Source of the DNA: a virus
IMG/VR virus record: IMGVR_UViG_3300017917_000908
Span: 1-28,033 of that record
Reading direction: 5' to 3' (one strand)
DNA: 28,033 bases
Both the position numbers and the translations under genes were made by a program. The first letter of the stretch is position 1, and each line of letters begins with the position of its first letter. The notes under the pieces are model-generated. The model did not search any database, had not been told where the DNA came from, and was given only the letters and a program-made list of their open reading frames with translations. Below are positions 6,866 to 14,243 of this stretch, piece by piece.

Positions 6866-7366
6866 ATGAGAATTCTAACTTTAGACAATAACTTCTATGA
6901 CCTTGATCATCTTCCTGAAGAAGTAGATGACATGCGTTTTGCTATCCTTGACAATAGTAACCCAGCAGATCCAGACTATCATTTTATCCCGCTGATATTT
7001 CTTGAATCGTTTAACAGCCCTGCACTGGTTTTGCGTATAGGTGAAACCACAATCAAAATGCCCATGGATTGGCAAATATTGATAGGTGAGCCTGACATTG
7101 GCGACCTAGAAGTGTTGCCCTTGACCAGCATCAATGATAGGGGCTTCAGAGTATTCCAGTTCAATCCGCTGTCAAGCTACAGACCCAGTTTCCCTGATAT
7201 TGAAATACTAGACGTATATCATGAAGTAAACTGGTACGCACCCAAGCTCAAGAATGGACAGATGTTGGCCGTGCCTCTTAACGACGATCCCGAACCTGAC
7301 TGTGTGTACTTTGTCAAAGACATCAGTCGTAACTGCGAGATAGTGGACTACAACAAGGCTTGGTAA
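6866..7366 (+). CDS. Conserved T4-like phage protein, unknown function
   Basis: The 166-residue beta-rich protein has blocks such as 'MPMDWQILIGEPDIGDLEVL', 'SINDRGFRVFQFNPLSSYRP' and 'YAPKLKNGQMLAVPL'. These look like strongly selected segments, and I believe similar ones recur in marine and freshwater T4-like phages, but no function is known to me. It is the first gene of the unit led by the near-leaderless promoter at 6828 and is followed one base later by the cupin gene. There are no membrane segments or signal peptide. Confidence 0.75.
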   Translation: MRILTLDNNFYDLDHLPEEVDDMRFAILDNSNPADPDYHFIPLIFLESFNSPALVLRIGETTIKMPMDWQILIGEPDIGDLEVLPLTSINDRGFRVFQFNPLSSYRPSFPDIEILDVYHEVNWYAPKLKNGQMLAVPLNDDPEPDCVYFVKDISRNCEIVDYNKAW

Positions 7367-7367
7367 C

Positions 7368-7712
7368 ATGGAACTTCATTTTAACAACACAGACATAGGT
7401 GGCGACACCATTAAAGATGACGACACATACATTGTAAAAGACAATAAAACTTTAACTAATCTTGTTGTCAGTAGCACAAGACTGTATCGTGGAAAACAAA
7501 CTCGTGGACACAGGCATCCGGGGCAAGAAGAAGTCTATGTGTTTGTACAAGGATTTGGTAAGATGATAGTTGGCAACGAAGATACTGAACCATTCAACGT
7601 GGGGCCTGGCAGTGTTGTGCTTATTCCTGACGGTGCTTTTCATCGTGTGATCAACGACGGCGACAGCAATATGCTTTTCAACTGTGTTTTTCAAGGCGCA
7701 AGGAATCACTAA
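7368..7712 (+). CDS. Single-domain cupin protein
   Basis: The 114-residue protein has both cupin motifs nearly complete. The first is 'GHRHPGQEEVYVFVQGFG' (47-64), with metal ligands H48, H50 and E54 or E55. The second is 'GSVVLIPDGAFHRVIN' (81-96), fitting G-x5-P-x-G-x2-H-x3-N with H92. It should therefore bind a divalent metal in a beta-barrel. Small cupins act as isomerases, dioxygenases or sugar-binding proteins; the substrate here is unknown. It sits in a tight operon (1-bp spacing upstream, TAATG overlap downstream) that ends in a radical SAM enzyme, and with the upstream methyltransferase-like gene hints at a modification pathway, which is inference. Confidence 0.85.
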   Translation: MELHFNNTDIGGDTIKDDDTYIVKDNKTLTNLVVSSTRLYRGKQTRGHRHPGQEEVYVFVQGFGKMIVGNEDTEPFNVGPGSVVLIPDGAFHRVINDGDSNMLFNCVFQGARNH

Positions 7713-7966
7713 TGGGCACACTTACTCCTGGCGCTACTTACATTTACGAACGTGCCGACGGCATCGTGTATGCTCGAGAGTTTGGCAAAACTGAACGGCA
7801 AGTGGTTGGTTATGAATCTGGCAAAGATTATGATCTCAATGGTGCTAACAAACGCATGTTGAGTGAACTCAACGAAGTTGTTCGAATGTGTGAGACGGAT
7901 CCAGCAATGAAAGAGATGTTGGATCAGTTATTTGTAATGTATAATTTAAAGAAAACGCATGAGTAA
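7712..7966 (+). CDS. Small conserved-looking phage protein, unknown function
   Basis: The 84-residue protein begins 'MGTLTPGATYIYERADGIVY' and ends in a helical, charged tail ('LSELNEVVRMCETDPAMKEM'). The N-terminal block looks beta-structured and conserved. There is no membrane segment. It is translationally coupled to the cupin gene (TAATG) and overlaps the radical SAM gene by 8 bp, so it could be an accessory partner of that enzyme. No function can be assigned. Confidence 0.72.
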   Translation: MGTLTPGATYIYERADGIVYAREFGKTERQVVGYESGKDYDLNGANKRMLSELNEVVRMCETDPAMKEMLDQLFVMYNLKKTHE

Positions 7967-9020
7967 CGTGTACTGCAAAGCACCTTGGGTCAGTGTGAGC
8001 TATATGCCTGGCGGCAAGTATTCACCTTGCTGTGCCTGGGGCGGTGGAGGATTTGACAGTCAACAACAAATGACAGACACAGTTGGTGGTGCATTTTTGC
8101 GTGGTGAAGTACCTAAAGAATGCAAAAATAGTTGCGCCCCTGATCGCAGTGGCTGGCGAGATATGTTTGCTAGATTTGAAACAGACTGTCAAACACATCA
8201 AATACAATTTTTAGATTTCCGTAACAACAATCTCTGCAACATGAAATGTCGTAGTTGTGGCCCGGGCTTCAGTACATCTTGGGCCAGCGAAGCAGGACAA
8301 AAAGAAATTGTGCTACACGAAGCCACTCCCATTGATGACATGGATCTAAGTCAGTGCCAAGAAGTGTATTTTGCTGGCGGCGAACCTTTGTTGAATCCAC
8401 AACACTATCAAGTGTTGGAAAAGCTCATTGCACAAGGAAGTAATCCTGGATTGATGTACAGCACCAACATGAGTGTGCTGGGTTACAAAAACAAACGTGT
8501 GCAAGACTTGTGGCCCTACTTTCGACGCATCAATGTTCATGCCAGTATTGATGCTGTGGGCGCTTATGCTGAAATTGTACGAAGCGGTAGTGATTGGACT
8601 GCAATTGAAAGCAACTTAAAGTGGGTGTTGACACAACCCAACATCAGTGTGCGTGTGGCCACAGTCATCAGTGCAATCAACATTTGGTTCTTGCCTAGTT
8701 TGTTAGAATACTTTGATTGGTTGGCAGCACCGCATGCATTCGAACCTGTGTTGGCCAATGTGGACAGTGTAATTGGTCTAGGATCAATACCTACACATTT
8801 TAGACCACCCTTGATTGAAATGCTAGAGCAATGCAGATTTTCTGAGCACATCAACATACGTGGTGCCATTGACGCACTCCGCAATCAACAGTATAATAAA
8901 GCACACTGGCATCAATTTCTAGCACAGCAATTGATACAAGACAACTACAGAAACGAAAAATGGTTTGACAGCATGCCTATAAAACACCAAATCTACAGAG
9001 AGGTATTGCAAATTGGATAA
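7959..9020 (+). CDS. Radical SAM protein with Cys-rich N-terminal (twitch/SPASM-like) region
   Basis: In this 353-residue protein the canonical 4Fe-4S motif CxxxCxxC is C93, C97 and C100 ('NLCNMKCRSC'). 'VYFAGGEPLL' (~137-146) is the GGEP motif that contacts SAM. 'HASIDAVGAYAEIVR' matches the later 'SiDg....e..R' strand. Before the radical SAM core lies a Cys-rich segment (C6, C24, C25, C55, C59; 'KAPWVSVSYMPGGKYSPCC') that resembles a twitch/SPASM auxiliary cluster fold placed N-terminally. Such proteins occur in phages with no assigned substrate; peptide or nucleotide modification are both possible. It needs Fe-S clusters, which is relevant because iscU and iscA are carried in the same window. 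Confidence 0.88.
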   Translation: MSNVYCKAPWVSVSYMPGGKYSPCCAWGGGGFDSQQQMTDTVGGAFLRGEVPKECKNSCAPDRSGWRDMFARFETDCQTHQIQFLDFRNNNLCNMKCRSCGPGFSTSWASEAGQKEIVLHEATPIDDMDLSQCQEVYFAGGEPLLNPQHYQVLEKLIAQGSNPGLMYSTNMSVLGYKNKRVQDLWPYFRRINVHASIDAVGAYAEIVRSGSDWTAIESNLKWVLTQPNISVRVATVISAINIWFLPSLLEYFDWLAAPHAFEPVLANVDSVIGLGSIPTHFRPPLIEMLEQCRFSEHINIRGAIDALRNQQYNKAHWHQFLAQQLIQDNYRNEKWFDSMPIKHQIYREVLQIG

Positions 9021-9474
9021 GCTCAGTATTGCCAATGAGATGAAACAGTTTGATCTCAAGAACAGAGAGTTCTATGACGAACTCACGCCCGAAGAACGTA
9101 AGAAGTTTAGTACATTTTTAATGTTGCGCTGGGGCTCGGCGGTAGACGTCAAACACCATCCCAAAGGGGATTTGTTAGAACAATATTATCTACAAAATTG
9201 TAACGAAAATCTCAACAAACACTTTTTTTCTGTTAGTAAACATCCTAAACTGCAATGGCTCATGGCCACAACGGTTAGTCCAGGAGCAGGTACATTCAAA
9301 CACAATTGGATTGCACCCAAGAAGAAAGAAGCAGGACTCAGCGCCAAACGCAAGGCCTTGATGGAAATATATCCCACATACAAAGATGATGAGATTGACG
9401 TCATGGCACAAATTACAACTCAAAAAGACATTGATGCTTGGTTCCGAGCAGCAGGGCAAGATAAGAAAAAATGA
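9013..9474 (+). CDS. Possible clamp-loader small subunit (gp62-like), tentative
   Basis: The TTG start at 9013 overlaps the radical SAM stop by 8 bp; the next in-frame ATG (9040) would remove nine residues. The 153-residue protein has 'ERKKFSTFLMLRWGSAV', 'NLNKHFFSVSKHPKLQWLMA' and a C-terminal 'DIDAWFRAAGQDKKK'. The order (FxxFLxxR block, N..N..F block, basic core, helical tail) resembles phage clamp-loader A subunits such as T4 gp62, which work with a AAA+ subunit to load the sliding clamp. I recall similar blocks annotated this way in other T4-like phages, but I cannot verify it here. If wrong, it is a conserved protein of unknown function. Confidence 0.5.
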   Translation: MDKLSIANEMKQFDLKNREFYDELTPEERKKFSTFLMLRWGSAVDVKHHPKGDLLEQYYLQNCNENLNKHFFSVSKHPKLQWLMATTVSPGAGTFKHNWIAPKKKEAGLSAKRKALMEIYPTYKDDEIDVMAQITTQKDIDAWFRAAGQDKKK

Positions 9475-10181
9475 TCGAGCAGTTAGTAGTCAATGGTTGC
9501 AGCTATATGGAGGTTTACTCTCGAGGACTCGGGCATATTAATCTCGCTGCAAGATTGAATATTTCAAAAGTATATTCACTAGCGATCGGTGGTAGTGCTA
9601 ATTCTAGAATTATTCGCAGCACTCTAAAACACAGTTACGCTTCTGTAATTCCTACACTGTACGTACTGGGAATAACTTTTATGAGTCGCTGGGAATTACC
9701 TATTTTGGCAGAACCACGCGGATTTGAGGGGCGTTGGTTAAACCCGCAGGCACAAAAACCTGACAAAGATATATTATTTAATTGGACGCCTGAAGACACA
9801 GAAGTATTCAAGGACCTTCAATTTAAAGCAGTGGCACTAGCACAAGAAGATCAACTTGAAGATCTAATGTATAGATTATTGAGTATGTTGCATGATTTGC
9901 GCAGCAGAGGTCACAATGCAATAATTTACAATCAAGCAGATAACATAATCCCTGATTTTATCAACAACCCAAAATTTCAGTTAATACATGCTGAGCATAG
10001 TTTTGTTCATGCATTGTCTTGGTTAGCTATTCCCTGGCAACAAAAGCAAGGCGCACCAGTTAAGGAATACCCACCAGGGCAAGAACCCCCACCAGAATTC
10101 CGTCATATCGCTCCAAAACATCATCATTATCTAAATGCCTTCTTGACAGACTATATTAAAGAGCATAAAATATTGACATGA
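9471..10181 (+). CDS. SGNH-hydrolase-like phage protein
   Basis: The 236-residue protein opens with 'QLVVNGCSYM' (4-13), corresponding to the GDS block where the serine nucleophile would be S11. It continues with 'SLAIGGSANSRIIRST' (block II-like Gly and the Asn) and 'TLYVLGITFMSRWE' in place of the GxND block. The last block, 'IAPKHHHYLNAFLTDYI', supplies a possible catalytic His. The fold assignment is from this order of blocks. GDSL-type enzymes hydrolyse esters, and phage versions may act on surface glycans or simply be scaffolds. It overlaps both neighbours by 4 bp (ATGA), so is part of a coupled operon. Confidence 0.6.
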   Translation: MIEQLVVNGCSYMEVYSRGLGHINLAARLNISKVYSLAIGGSANSRIIRSTLKHSYASVIPTLYVLGITFMSRWELPILAEPRGFEGRWLNPQAQKPDKDILFNWTPEDTEVFKDLQFKAVALAQEDQLEDLMYRLLSMLHDLRSRGHNAIIYNQADNIIPDFINNPKFQLIHAEHSFVHALSWLAIPWQQKQGAPVKEYPPGQEPPPEFRHIAPKHHHYLNAFLTDYIKEHKILT

Positions 10182-10852
10182 CTTACCAATGCAATTACTG
10201 TAAAAAAGTATTTGTCAAAGAAACCAGTATTGAAGCTCACATGTGTGAGAAGAAACGTCGACATACCAGTCAGCATGAGCCAGGTATTCGCATGGGCTTT
10301 CAGGCCTTTGTGCGTTTTTATCAAATAGCTCAAGGTACTGGCAAAGTCAAAACGTTTGATGACTTTGTGGACAGTGCATATTACAAAGCGTTTGCAAAGT
10401 TTGGGCGCTATTGTGTTGACACCAAAGCAATACAACCCGCAAGGTTTGTTGAATGGTTACTGAAGCAACACAAGAAAATCGACACTTGGTGTAGCGACAG
10501 AGTGTACACAGAGTATCTGTTGTATTATCTCACCGTGGAAGCTGTGGATGATGCACTGGCCAGAGCAATTGAATACAGCATTGATTGGAATGAGAAAACA
10601 TTGCATCCAGCACATGATTGTTTGCGATATGGCAATACCAATGCAATATGCTATGCAATAACAACAGGCAGAATCAGTCCTTGGGTGATTTACAATTGCG
10701 AGTCAGGGCAAAAGTTTTTGAGTACACTGACACCAGATCAGCTCAGTATGATTTGGAGTTATATCAACAGTGACGTATGGCAACGCAAGTTCAGCGACAA
10801 CATCAAGGATCGTGCGTATGCACAGGAAATATTAACAAAAGCAGGATGGTAA
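10178..10852 (+). CDS. Protein with N-terminal C2HC zinc finger, conserved phage type
   Basis: The N-terminus has a compact finger C5-x2-C8-x12-H21-x-C23, followed by a basic stretch ('EKKRRH'), which suggests nucleic-acid binding. The remaining ~195 residues are mostly helical, with blocks such as 'FDDFVDSAYYKAFAKFGRYC', 'CLRYGNTNAICYAITTGRIS' and 'PWVIYNCESGQKFLSTL' that look strongly constrained. I believe proteins of this shape recur in T4-like cyanophages, always without a known role. Total length is 224 residues. It is coupled by ATGA to the SGNH-like gene. Confidence 0.72.
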   Translation: MTYQCNYCKKVFVKETSIEAHMCEKKRRHTSQHEPGIRMGFQAFVRFYQIAQGTGKVKTFDDFVDSAYYKAFAKFGRYCVDTKAIQPARFVEWLLKQHKKIDTWCSDRVYTEYLLYYLTVEAVDDALARAIEYSIDWNEKTLHPAHDCLRYGNTNAICYAITTGRISPWVIYNCESGQKFLSTLTPDQLSMIWSYINSDVWQRKFSDNIKDRAYAQEILTKAGW

Positions 10853-10853
10853 T

Positions 10854-11216
10854 ATGATCAAAAGTATTAATGGCAGCAATGGAATAACAATTAGCGGTGG
10901 CTATTCAACTTGGCCACAATTCTATAACAATAATTCGTCTAATACTCTCGTTGGGCAAGTTAGATACAACGGCAGCAGTCAAAACATAGAAGTGTATGAC
11001 GGTTCTACTTGGCTTACAATGACTTCGTCATACCCAACAGTGGAACTCAGCGGCGATGTACAAAGTGTGTTGAACTGGGCTAGAGCAAAGATGATGGAAG
11101 AATCACGGCTCAAAGAACTTGCAGCCAAACATCCAACAGTGGCAGATGCACTTGAAGCGGTAGCAAAAGCCGAAGAGCAAGTTCGCATTGTGGCAGCATT
11201 GGTAGATACTGAATGA
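10854..11216 (+). CDS. Small protein with beta-rich N-terminus and helical C-terminus, possible virion protein
   Basis: Residues 1-60 are rich in Gly, Ser, Asn and Tyr ('GQVRYNGSSQNIEVYDGSTW'), a pattern often found in phage fibre or virion proteins. Residues 65-120 are a charged helical region ('VLNWARAKMMEESRLKELAA') that could form a coiled coil. No family is assigned. The gene overlaps the DnaE-like gene by 4 bp (ATGA) and begins one base after the zinc-finger gene. Confidence 0.65.
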   Translation: MIKSINGSNGITISGGYSTWPQFYNNNSSNTLVGQVRYNGSSQNIEVYDGSTWLTMTSSYPTVELSGDVQSVLNWARAKMMEESRLKELAAKHPTVADALEAVAKAEEQVRIVAALVDTE

Positions 11217-11782
11217 GCGCAGATATCGATTTGGACTTTGCTGATAGAGAAGCAGTGCTGAAATTGATTCAGCACGTTCCTGCACGACAAAGCAACGATA
11301 AAAAACATATTTCTGGTGTGTATGTCACAGACATACCACAAGATGTCATCAAAGGTTGTGCAGCAATTGATTATGAAACTGCCGAACACCGTGGCTACTT
11401 TAAACTAGACTTTTTGAACATGAGTGTGTATCAGTTGATCCGTGATCCTGAGCACTATGAACAAATGCTGACAGCTACGCCACCTTGGGCAAGGCTGTGG
11501 CAAGATAGACCTTGGGCCTCTCAGCTGGTACACGTGGGAAACTACACAGATTTACTAAAGGTAATGAAACCAGATTCGATACCCAGGATGGCTGCTTTTA
11601 TATCAATTATTCGTCCAGGAAAAGCACATTTACAAACACGCCCTTGGGCAGAAGTGTTTGCGTCAGTTTGGGATGGTGATGATAGTCAGGGCTACACATT
11701 TAAGAAAAGCCACGCAATCAGTTACGCGGCTTTGGTAGCATTACATATGAATTTAATCAACACGCCTGACCAAGGTAATTGA
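11213..11782 (+). CDS. Condensed DnaE (Pol III alpha)-like protein
   Basis: In only 189 residues this protein shows five motifs of bacterial DnaE in the correct order. 'DIDLDFADREAVLKLI' (4-19) matches the palm block DFDVDF that carries two catalytic aspartates (D6 and D8 here). 'KKHISGVYVT' (30-39) matches KHAGGVVI. 'RGYFKLDFLNMSVYQLI' (60-76) matches GLVKFDFLGLRTLTII with the third aspartate (D66). 'KPDSIPRMAAFISIIRPGK' (119-137) matches the 'P..feDm.Al.AL.RPGP' finger block, and 'YTFKKSHAISYAALVALHMN' (161-180) matches YGFNKSHSAAYALVSYQT. The PHP, thumb, beta-binding and OB regions are absent. Known DnaE proteins are ~1,100 residues, so this is far below a normal polymerase. Whether it polymerises, nicks, or mimics host Pol III is unknown. 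The last 30 bp overlap the convergent gene on the other strand. Confidence 0.65.
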   Translation: MSADIDLDFADREAVLKLIQHVPARQSNDKKHISGVYVTDIPQDVIKGCAAIDYETAEHRGYFKLDFLNMSVYQLIRDPEHYEQMLTATPPWARLWQDRPWASQLVHVGNYTDLLKVMKPDSIPRMAAFISIIRPGKAHLQTRPWAEVFASVWDGDDSQGYTFKKSHAISYAALVALHMNLINTPDQGN

Positions 11783-12130
11783 TTTGCGTTTGCTTTTCTT
11801 GCGAGCAATATCTAGCAAACTGCAAGCAGGGCCGTGTAAGATTTCTAAATCTTTGTTGACAAATGTTCGCAACGTGGGGCGGAATTTTTCCCAGTCTCTG
11901 CGCAGGAATATGTTTATGGGTATGCTACGATTGCTCTCCCACCACCAAGTGCTGGCTAGCTCTAAAAATTCTAGTTTATCTTCTTGGCCCTGTACACTAC
12001 CAAAGTCGTAGATAGTGGTAACTATATCGTCCCTGTTCTGCACAACTCCTACATATTCTTGGTTGGCGTAGACGCAAAGTGTTATAAACGGGTATTTTTC
12101 CGTCAGTTTTTCAAATATATTATTGCCCAT
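11753..12130 (-). CDS. Conserved minus-strand phage protein, unknown function
   Basis: The 125-residue protein has segments that look strongly conserved: 'YVGVVQNRDDIVTTIYDFGS', 'FLELASTWWWESNRSIPINI' and 'FLRRDWEKFRPTLRTFVNKD', with a basic tail ('ARKKSKRKSITLVRR'). I judge it real, and not the overlapping plus-strand frame, because of this coherent composition and because I recall a similar Trp-rich protein in T4-like cyanophages. Function is unknown; the basic tail could bind nucleic acid. It converges on the DnaE-like gene with a 30-bp overlap. Its start codon shares sequence with the late motif of the divergent virion gene. Confidence 0.72.
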   Translation of the reverse strand: MGNNIFEKLTEKYPFITLCVYANQEYVGVVQNRDDIVTTIYDFGSVQGQEDKLEFLELASTWWWESNRSIPINIFLRRDWEKFRPTLRTFVNKDLEILHGPACSLLDIARKKSKRKSITLVRRVD

Positions 12131-12135
12131 AAATA
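12130..12135 (+). promoter_or_regulatory. Late-type promoter motif TAAATA
   Basis: ATAAATA (12129-12135) resembles the T4 late consensus. It lies 16 bp before the ATG at 12152 of a virion-type gene and overlaps the start codon of the divergent gene. The expected leader of ~11 nt holds GAGGA. Confidence 0.5.
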
Positions 12136-12151
12136 CTGTTCGAGGATTCCT

Positions 12152-13222
12152 ATGTATTCAACCACTGCGTACTTATATCAACAAATCATCCGTGTACTTT
12201 TGATAGACACCAGCGGCGGATACTTTACTATGAGGTATGACCCAGTGTATGCAAAACAACTAACTGTCAACAAGGGCGTAGACAACGTCTTACTGTTTGA
12301 ATTTATCAACCAAGATCAAAAGCCCGTAAACATCACGGGCAGCACATTCCGTTTCCGCTTGTTGAACCAAGCTGGTGATCGCTTGTTGTTGGAAAAAGAC
12401 ATGGATATTTTAAGTGCAACTCTGGGCCGTGTCAAAGTAGTTTTGACCCCAGCAGATACCAATGTGATCACAGCACAACCGGGCAGCTACAGTATACAAC
12501 GCACAGCAGGCAACTACGTGCAGGCAGCATTTACTGATGCCAACGCAGGTGCGCGAGCAGATTGCAACATAGTAGATTCAGTGCTACCACAGTTTATTCC
12601 CAGTGCCGAATGCACTGTGCCAGATATGTATGGTAAAAACAATTATGTTGGCACAGCACCGTCGCAATGGCCAGATTGGGCTTTGACTCCGCAGCCACAA
12701 AACTCTATCCAACAAACAGAATTTTATTCAAGTTTCATGCCCACAAATGGATCTAGTTTGACCACAGTTAAGTTTGATCTAGTGGGTTACACTGGCACAG
12801 CCAAAATACAAGCAGCGCAGAACTATGAATCAGTTTGGGTTGATGTTACAGAATCAAGAGAATACTTCAATGCAACAGTGAGTGATTATTTCAATGTAAT
12901 CGGATTTCATCCCTTGTTGAGATTGGCCTTAAACAACTCAATTGGTTATGGCGCCAGCGGCAATGTACAGGTCACTGATGGAGTGGTCACTGGAATCACC
13001 ATCACCAATCCAGGTTACAATTATGTGGCACCACCGCACATTCAAATTTTGGGTAATGGTGCTGGTGCCGAAGCTACATGTACCATCAGTGATGCTGGTG
13101 TAATTGCTGGTGTTACCATTGTCAGCGGCGGCTCTGGCTACTTGCCGACACAATTCCAAGGCTCAATTTCGGCCACTGCAATATTCACAAACGGAAGAAT
13201 ACAAAACGTCCAGTATCGTTGA
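12152..13222 (+). CDS. Virion or tail-associated structural protein
   Basis: I chose the ATG at 12152 because it follows GAGGA (12142-12146) with good spacing and lies beyond the minus-strand gene; the frame stays open to 11984, but that part would lie antisense to a real gene. The product is 356 residues. The N-terminal ~110 residues are beta-rich ('DNVLLFEFINQDQKPVNITG'), like phage baseplate or fibre-attachment domains. The C-terminal part has Gly-rich repeats ('VVTGITITNPGYNYVAPPHI' and 'VIAGVTIVSGGSGYLPT'), a pattern common in phage tail and virion proteins. Late motif TAAATA lies upstream. Its stop codon lies in the -35 box of the primase promoter. Confidence 0.72.
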   Translation: MYSTTAYLYQQIIRVLLIDTSGGYFTMRYDPVYAKQLTVNKGVDNVLLFEFINQDQKPVNITGSTFRFRLLNQAGDRLLLEKDMDILSATLGRVKVVLTPADTNVITAQPGSYSIQRTAGNYVQAAFTDANAGARADCNIVDSVLPQFIPSAECTVPDMYGKNNYVGTAPSQWPDWALTPQPQNSIQQTEFYSSFMPTNGSSLTTVKFDLVGYTGTAKIQAAQNYESVWVDVTESREYFNATVSDYFNVIGFHPLLRLALNNSIGYGASGNVQVTDGVVTGITITNPGYNYVAPPHIQILGNGAGAEATCTISDAGVIAGVTIVSGGSGYLPTQFQGSISATAIFTNGRIQNVQYR

Positions 13223-13247
13223 TTTAGTATAACTAATCTGTTATACT
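13219..13247 (+). promoter_or_regulatory. Sigma70-type early promoter, leaderless, for primase-helicase
   Basis: TTGATT (13219-13224, containing the stop codon of the upstream gene), 17 bp spacer, TATACT (13242-13247). Six bases separate the -10 box from the ATG at 13254, so the expected +1 is the start codon. Confidence 0.75.
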
Positions 13248-13253
13248 GTATAG

Positions 13254-14243
13254 ATGCTTGATATCCTTGCTTACTTGCCCGCAAAAAGAAAACGTAGCCC
13301 AAATGGTTGGCTGAGTTTCAACGCGGTGTGTTGTCCACACAATGGCGAAAGCTCTGACACAAGGCAACGAGGCGGACTCAAAGTTACTGATCAAGGTTGG
13401 AGCTATCACTGTTTCAACTGTTCATACACTGCTAGTTTTGTATTAGGTAGAACTCTGGGATTCAAAGTTCGACGACTGCTTGGTTGGATGGGTGTACCTG
13501 ATTCCGACATAGACATGTTGAATCTAGAAAGTATGCGACATCGTAACATACATGGTATACTGGAAGATCGACAAAAGACCTTCAATATTTTATCAAACAT
13601 TGCATTTGAAGAATTTGATGACTTACCACCATTCTCAGAAGTAGTAACACCAGAATTAAAACATCATTGGGATTATTTGCGTTCAAGAAAAGTACCTGAA
13701 GACTATCCTTGCATGACTGCCATACAAAATGATGGTATCCACTGGGTCAGGCCACACATCACAATACCGTTTACATACAATGACCAAGTGGTGGGTTGGA
13801 CTGCTAGATTCCTTGATAATAAAATACCCAAGTACATCAACCACACGCAGACAGGATATGTGTTTGGCACAGATTTGCAAAAGCCTGAGTGGGAGCATGT
13901 GTTGGTCATGGAAGGTGTAATCTGTGCGCTGAGTATATCTGGTTTGGCTGTGATGCACAACACTGTCAGTGATGCACAGGCAAGATTGATTCGCAGCCTA
14001 GGTAAACCAGTTACAGTGGTGCCCGATCAAGATCAAGCTGGACTAGAATTGATAGATCGTGCCATGGAGCTTGGCTGGGCGGTAAGTATACCTAGCTGGG
14101 GCAATCACAACAAAGATGTCAACGACTCAGTGGTAGAGCATGGCAAATTAGCAACACTGTTAATGATCATGCAGTCTAGAGAAACAAGTAAAATTAAAAT
14201 TGAAATAAGGAAAAAACAACTTGCTAAAAGAATACGGGCTTAA
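13254..14243 (+). CDS. 61: DNA primase, T4 gp61-like
   Basis: The 329-residue length is close to T4 gp61 (~340). The N-terminal zinc-binding site uses C26/C27, H29, C53 and C56 ('CCPHNG' and 'YHCFNCS'). The TOPRIM catalytic core follows: 'VLVMEGVICALSISG' with E220 and 'VTVVPDQDQAGLELIDRA' with D258/D260. Primases of this type make the short RNA primers for lagging-strand synthesis and work inside the gp41 helicase ring. The gene is leaderless from its promoter and overlaps the helicase gene by 23 bp, so the two are coupled. Confidence 0.92.
   Translation: MLDILAYLPAKRKRSPNGWLSFNAVCCPHNGESSDTRQRGGLKVTDQGWSYHCFNCSYTASFVLGRTLGFKVRRLLGWMGVPDSDIDMLNLESMRHRNIHGILEDRQKTFNILSNIAFEEFDDLPPFSEVVTPELKHHWDYLRSRKVPEDYPCMTAIQNDGIHWVRPHITIPFTYNDQVVGWTARFLDNKIPKYINHTQTGYVFGTDLQKPEWEHVLVMEGVICALSISGLAVMHNTVSDAQARLIRSLGKPVTVVPDQDQAGLELIDRAMELGWAVSIPSWGNHNKDVNDSVVEHGKLATLLMIMQSRETSKIKIEIRKKQLAKRIRA

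Noticed and set aside
11784-12011. Plus-strand ORF of 75 residues
   Set aside because: It is the shadow of the minus-strand conserved gene and has no start signal or recognisable protein features.
11984-12151. N-terminal extension of the virion protein to an upstream ATG at 11984
   Set aside because: That stretch is antisense to a well-formed minus-strand gene, has no ribosome binding site and has unusual composition; the ATG at 12152 has GAGGA at good spacing and a late motif.
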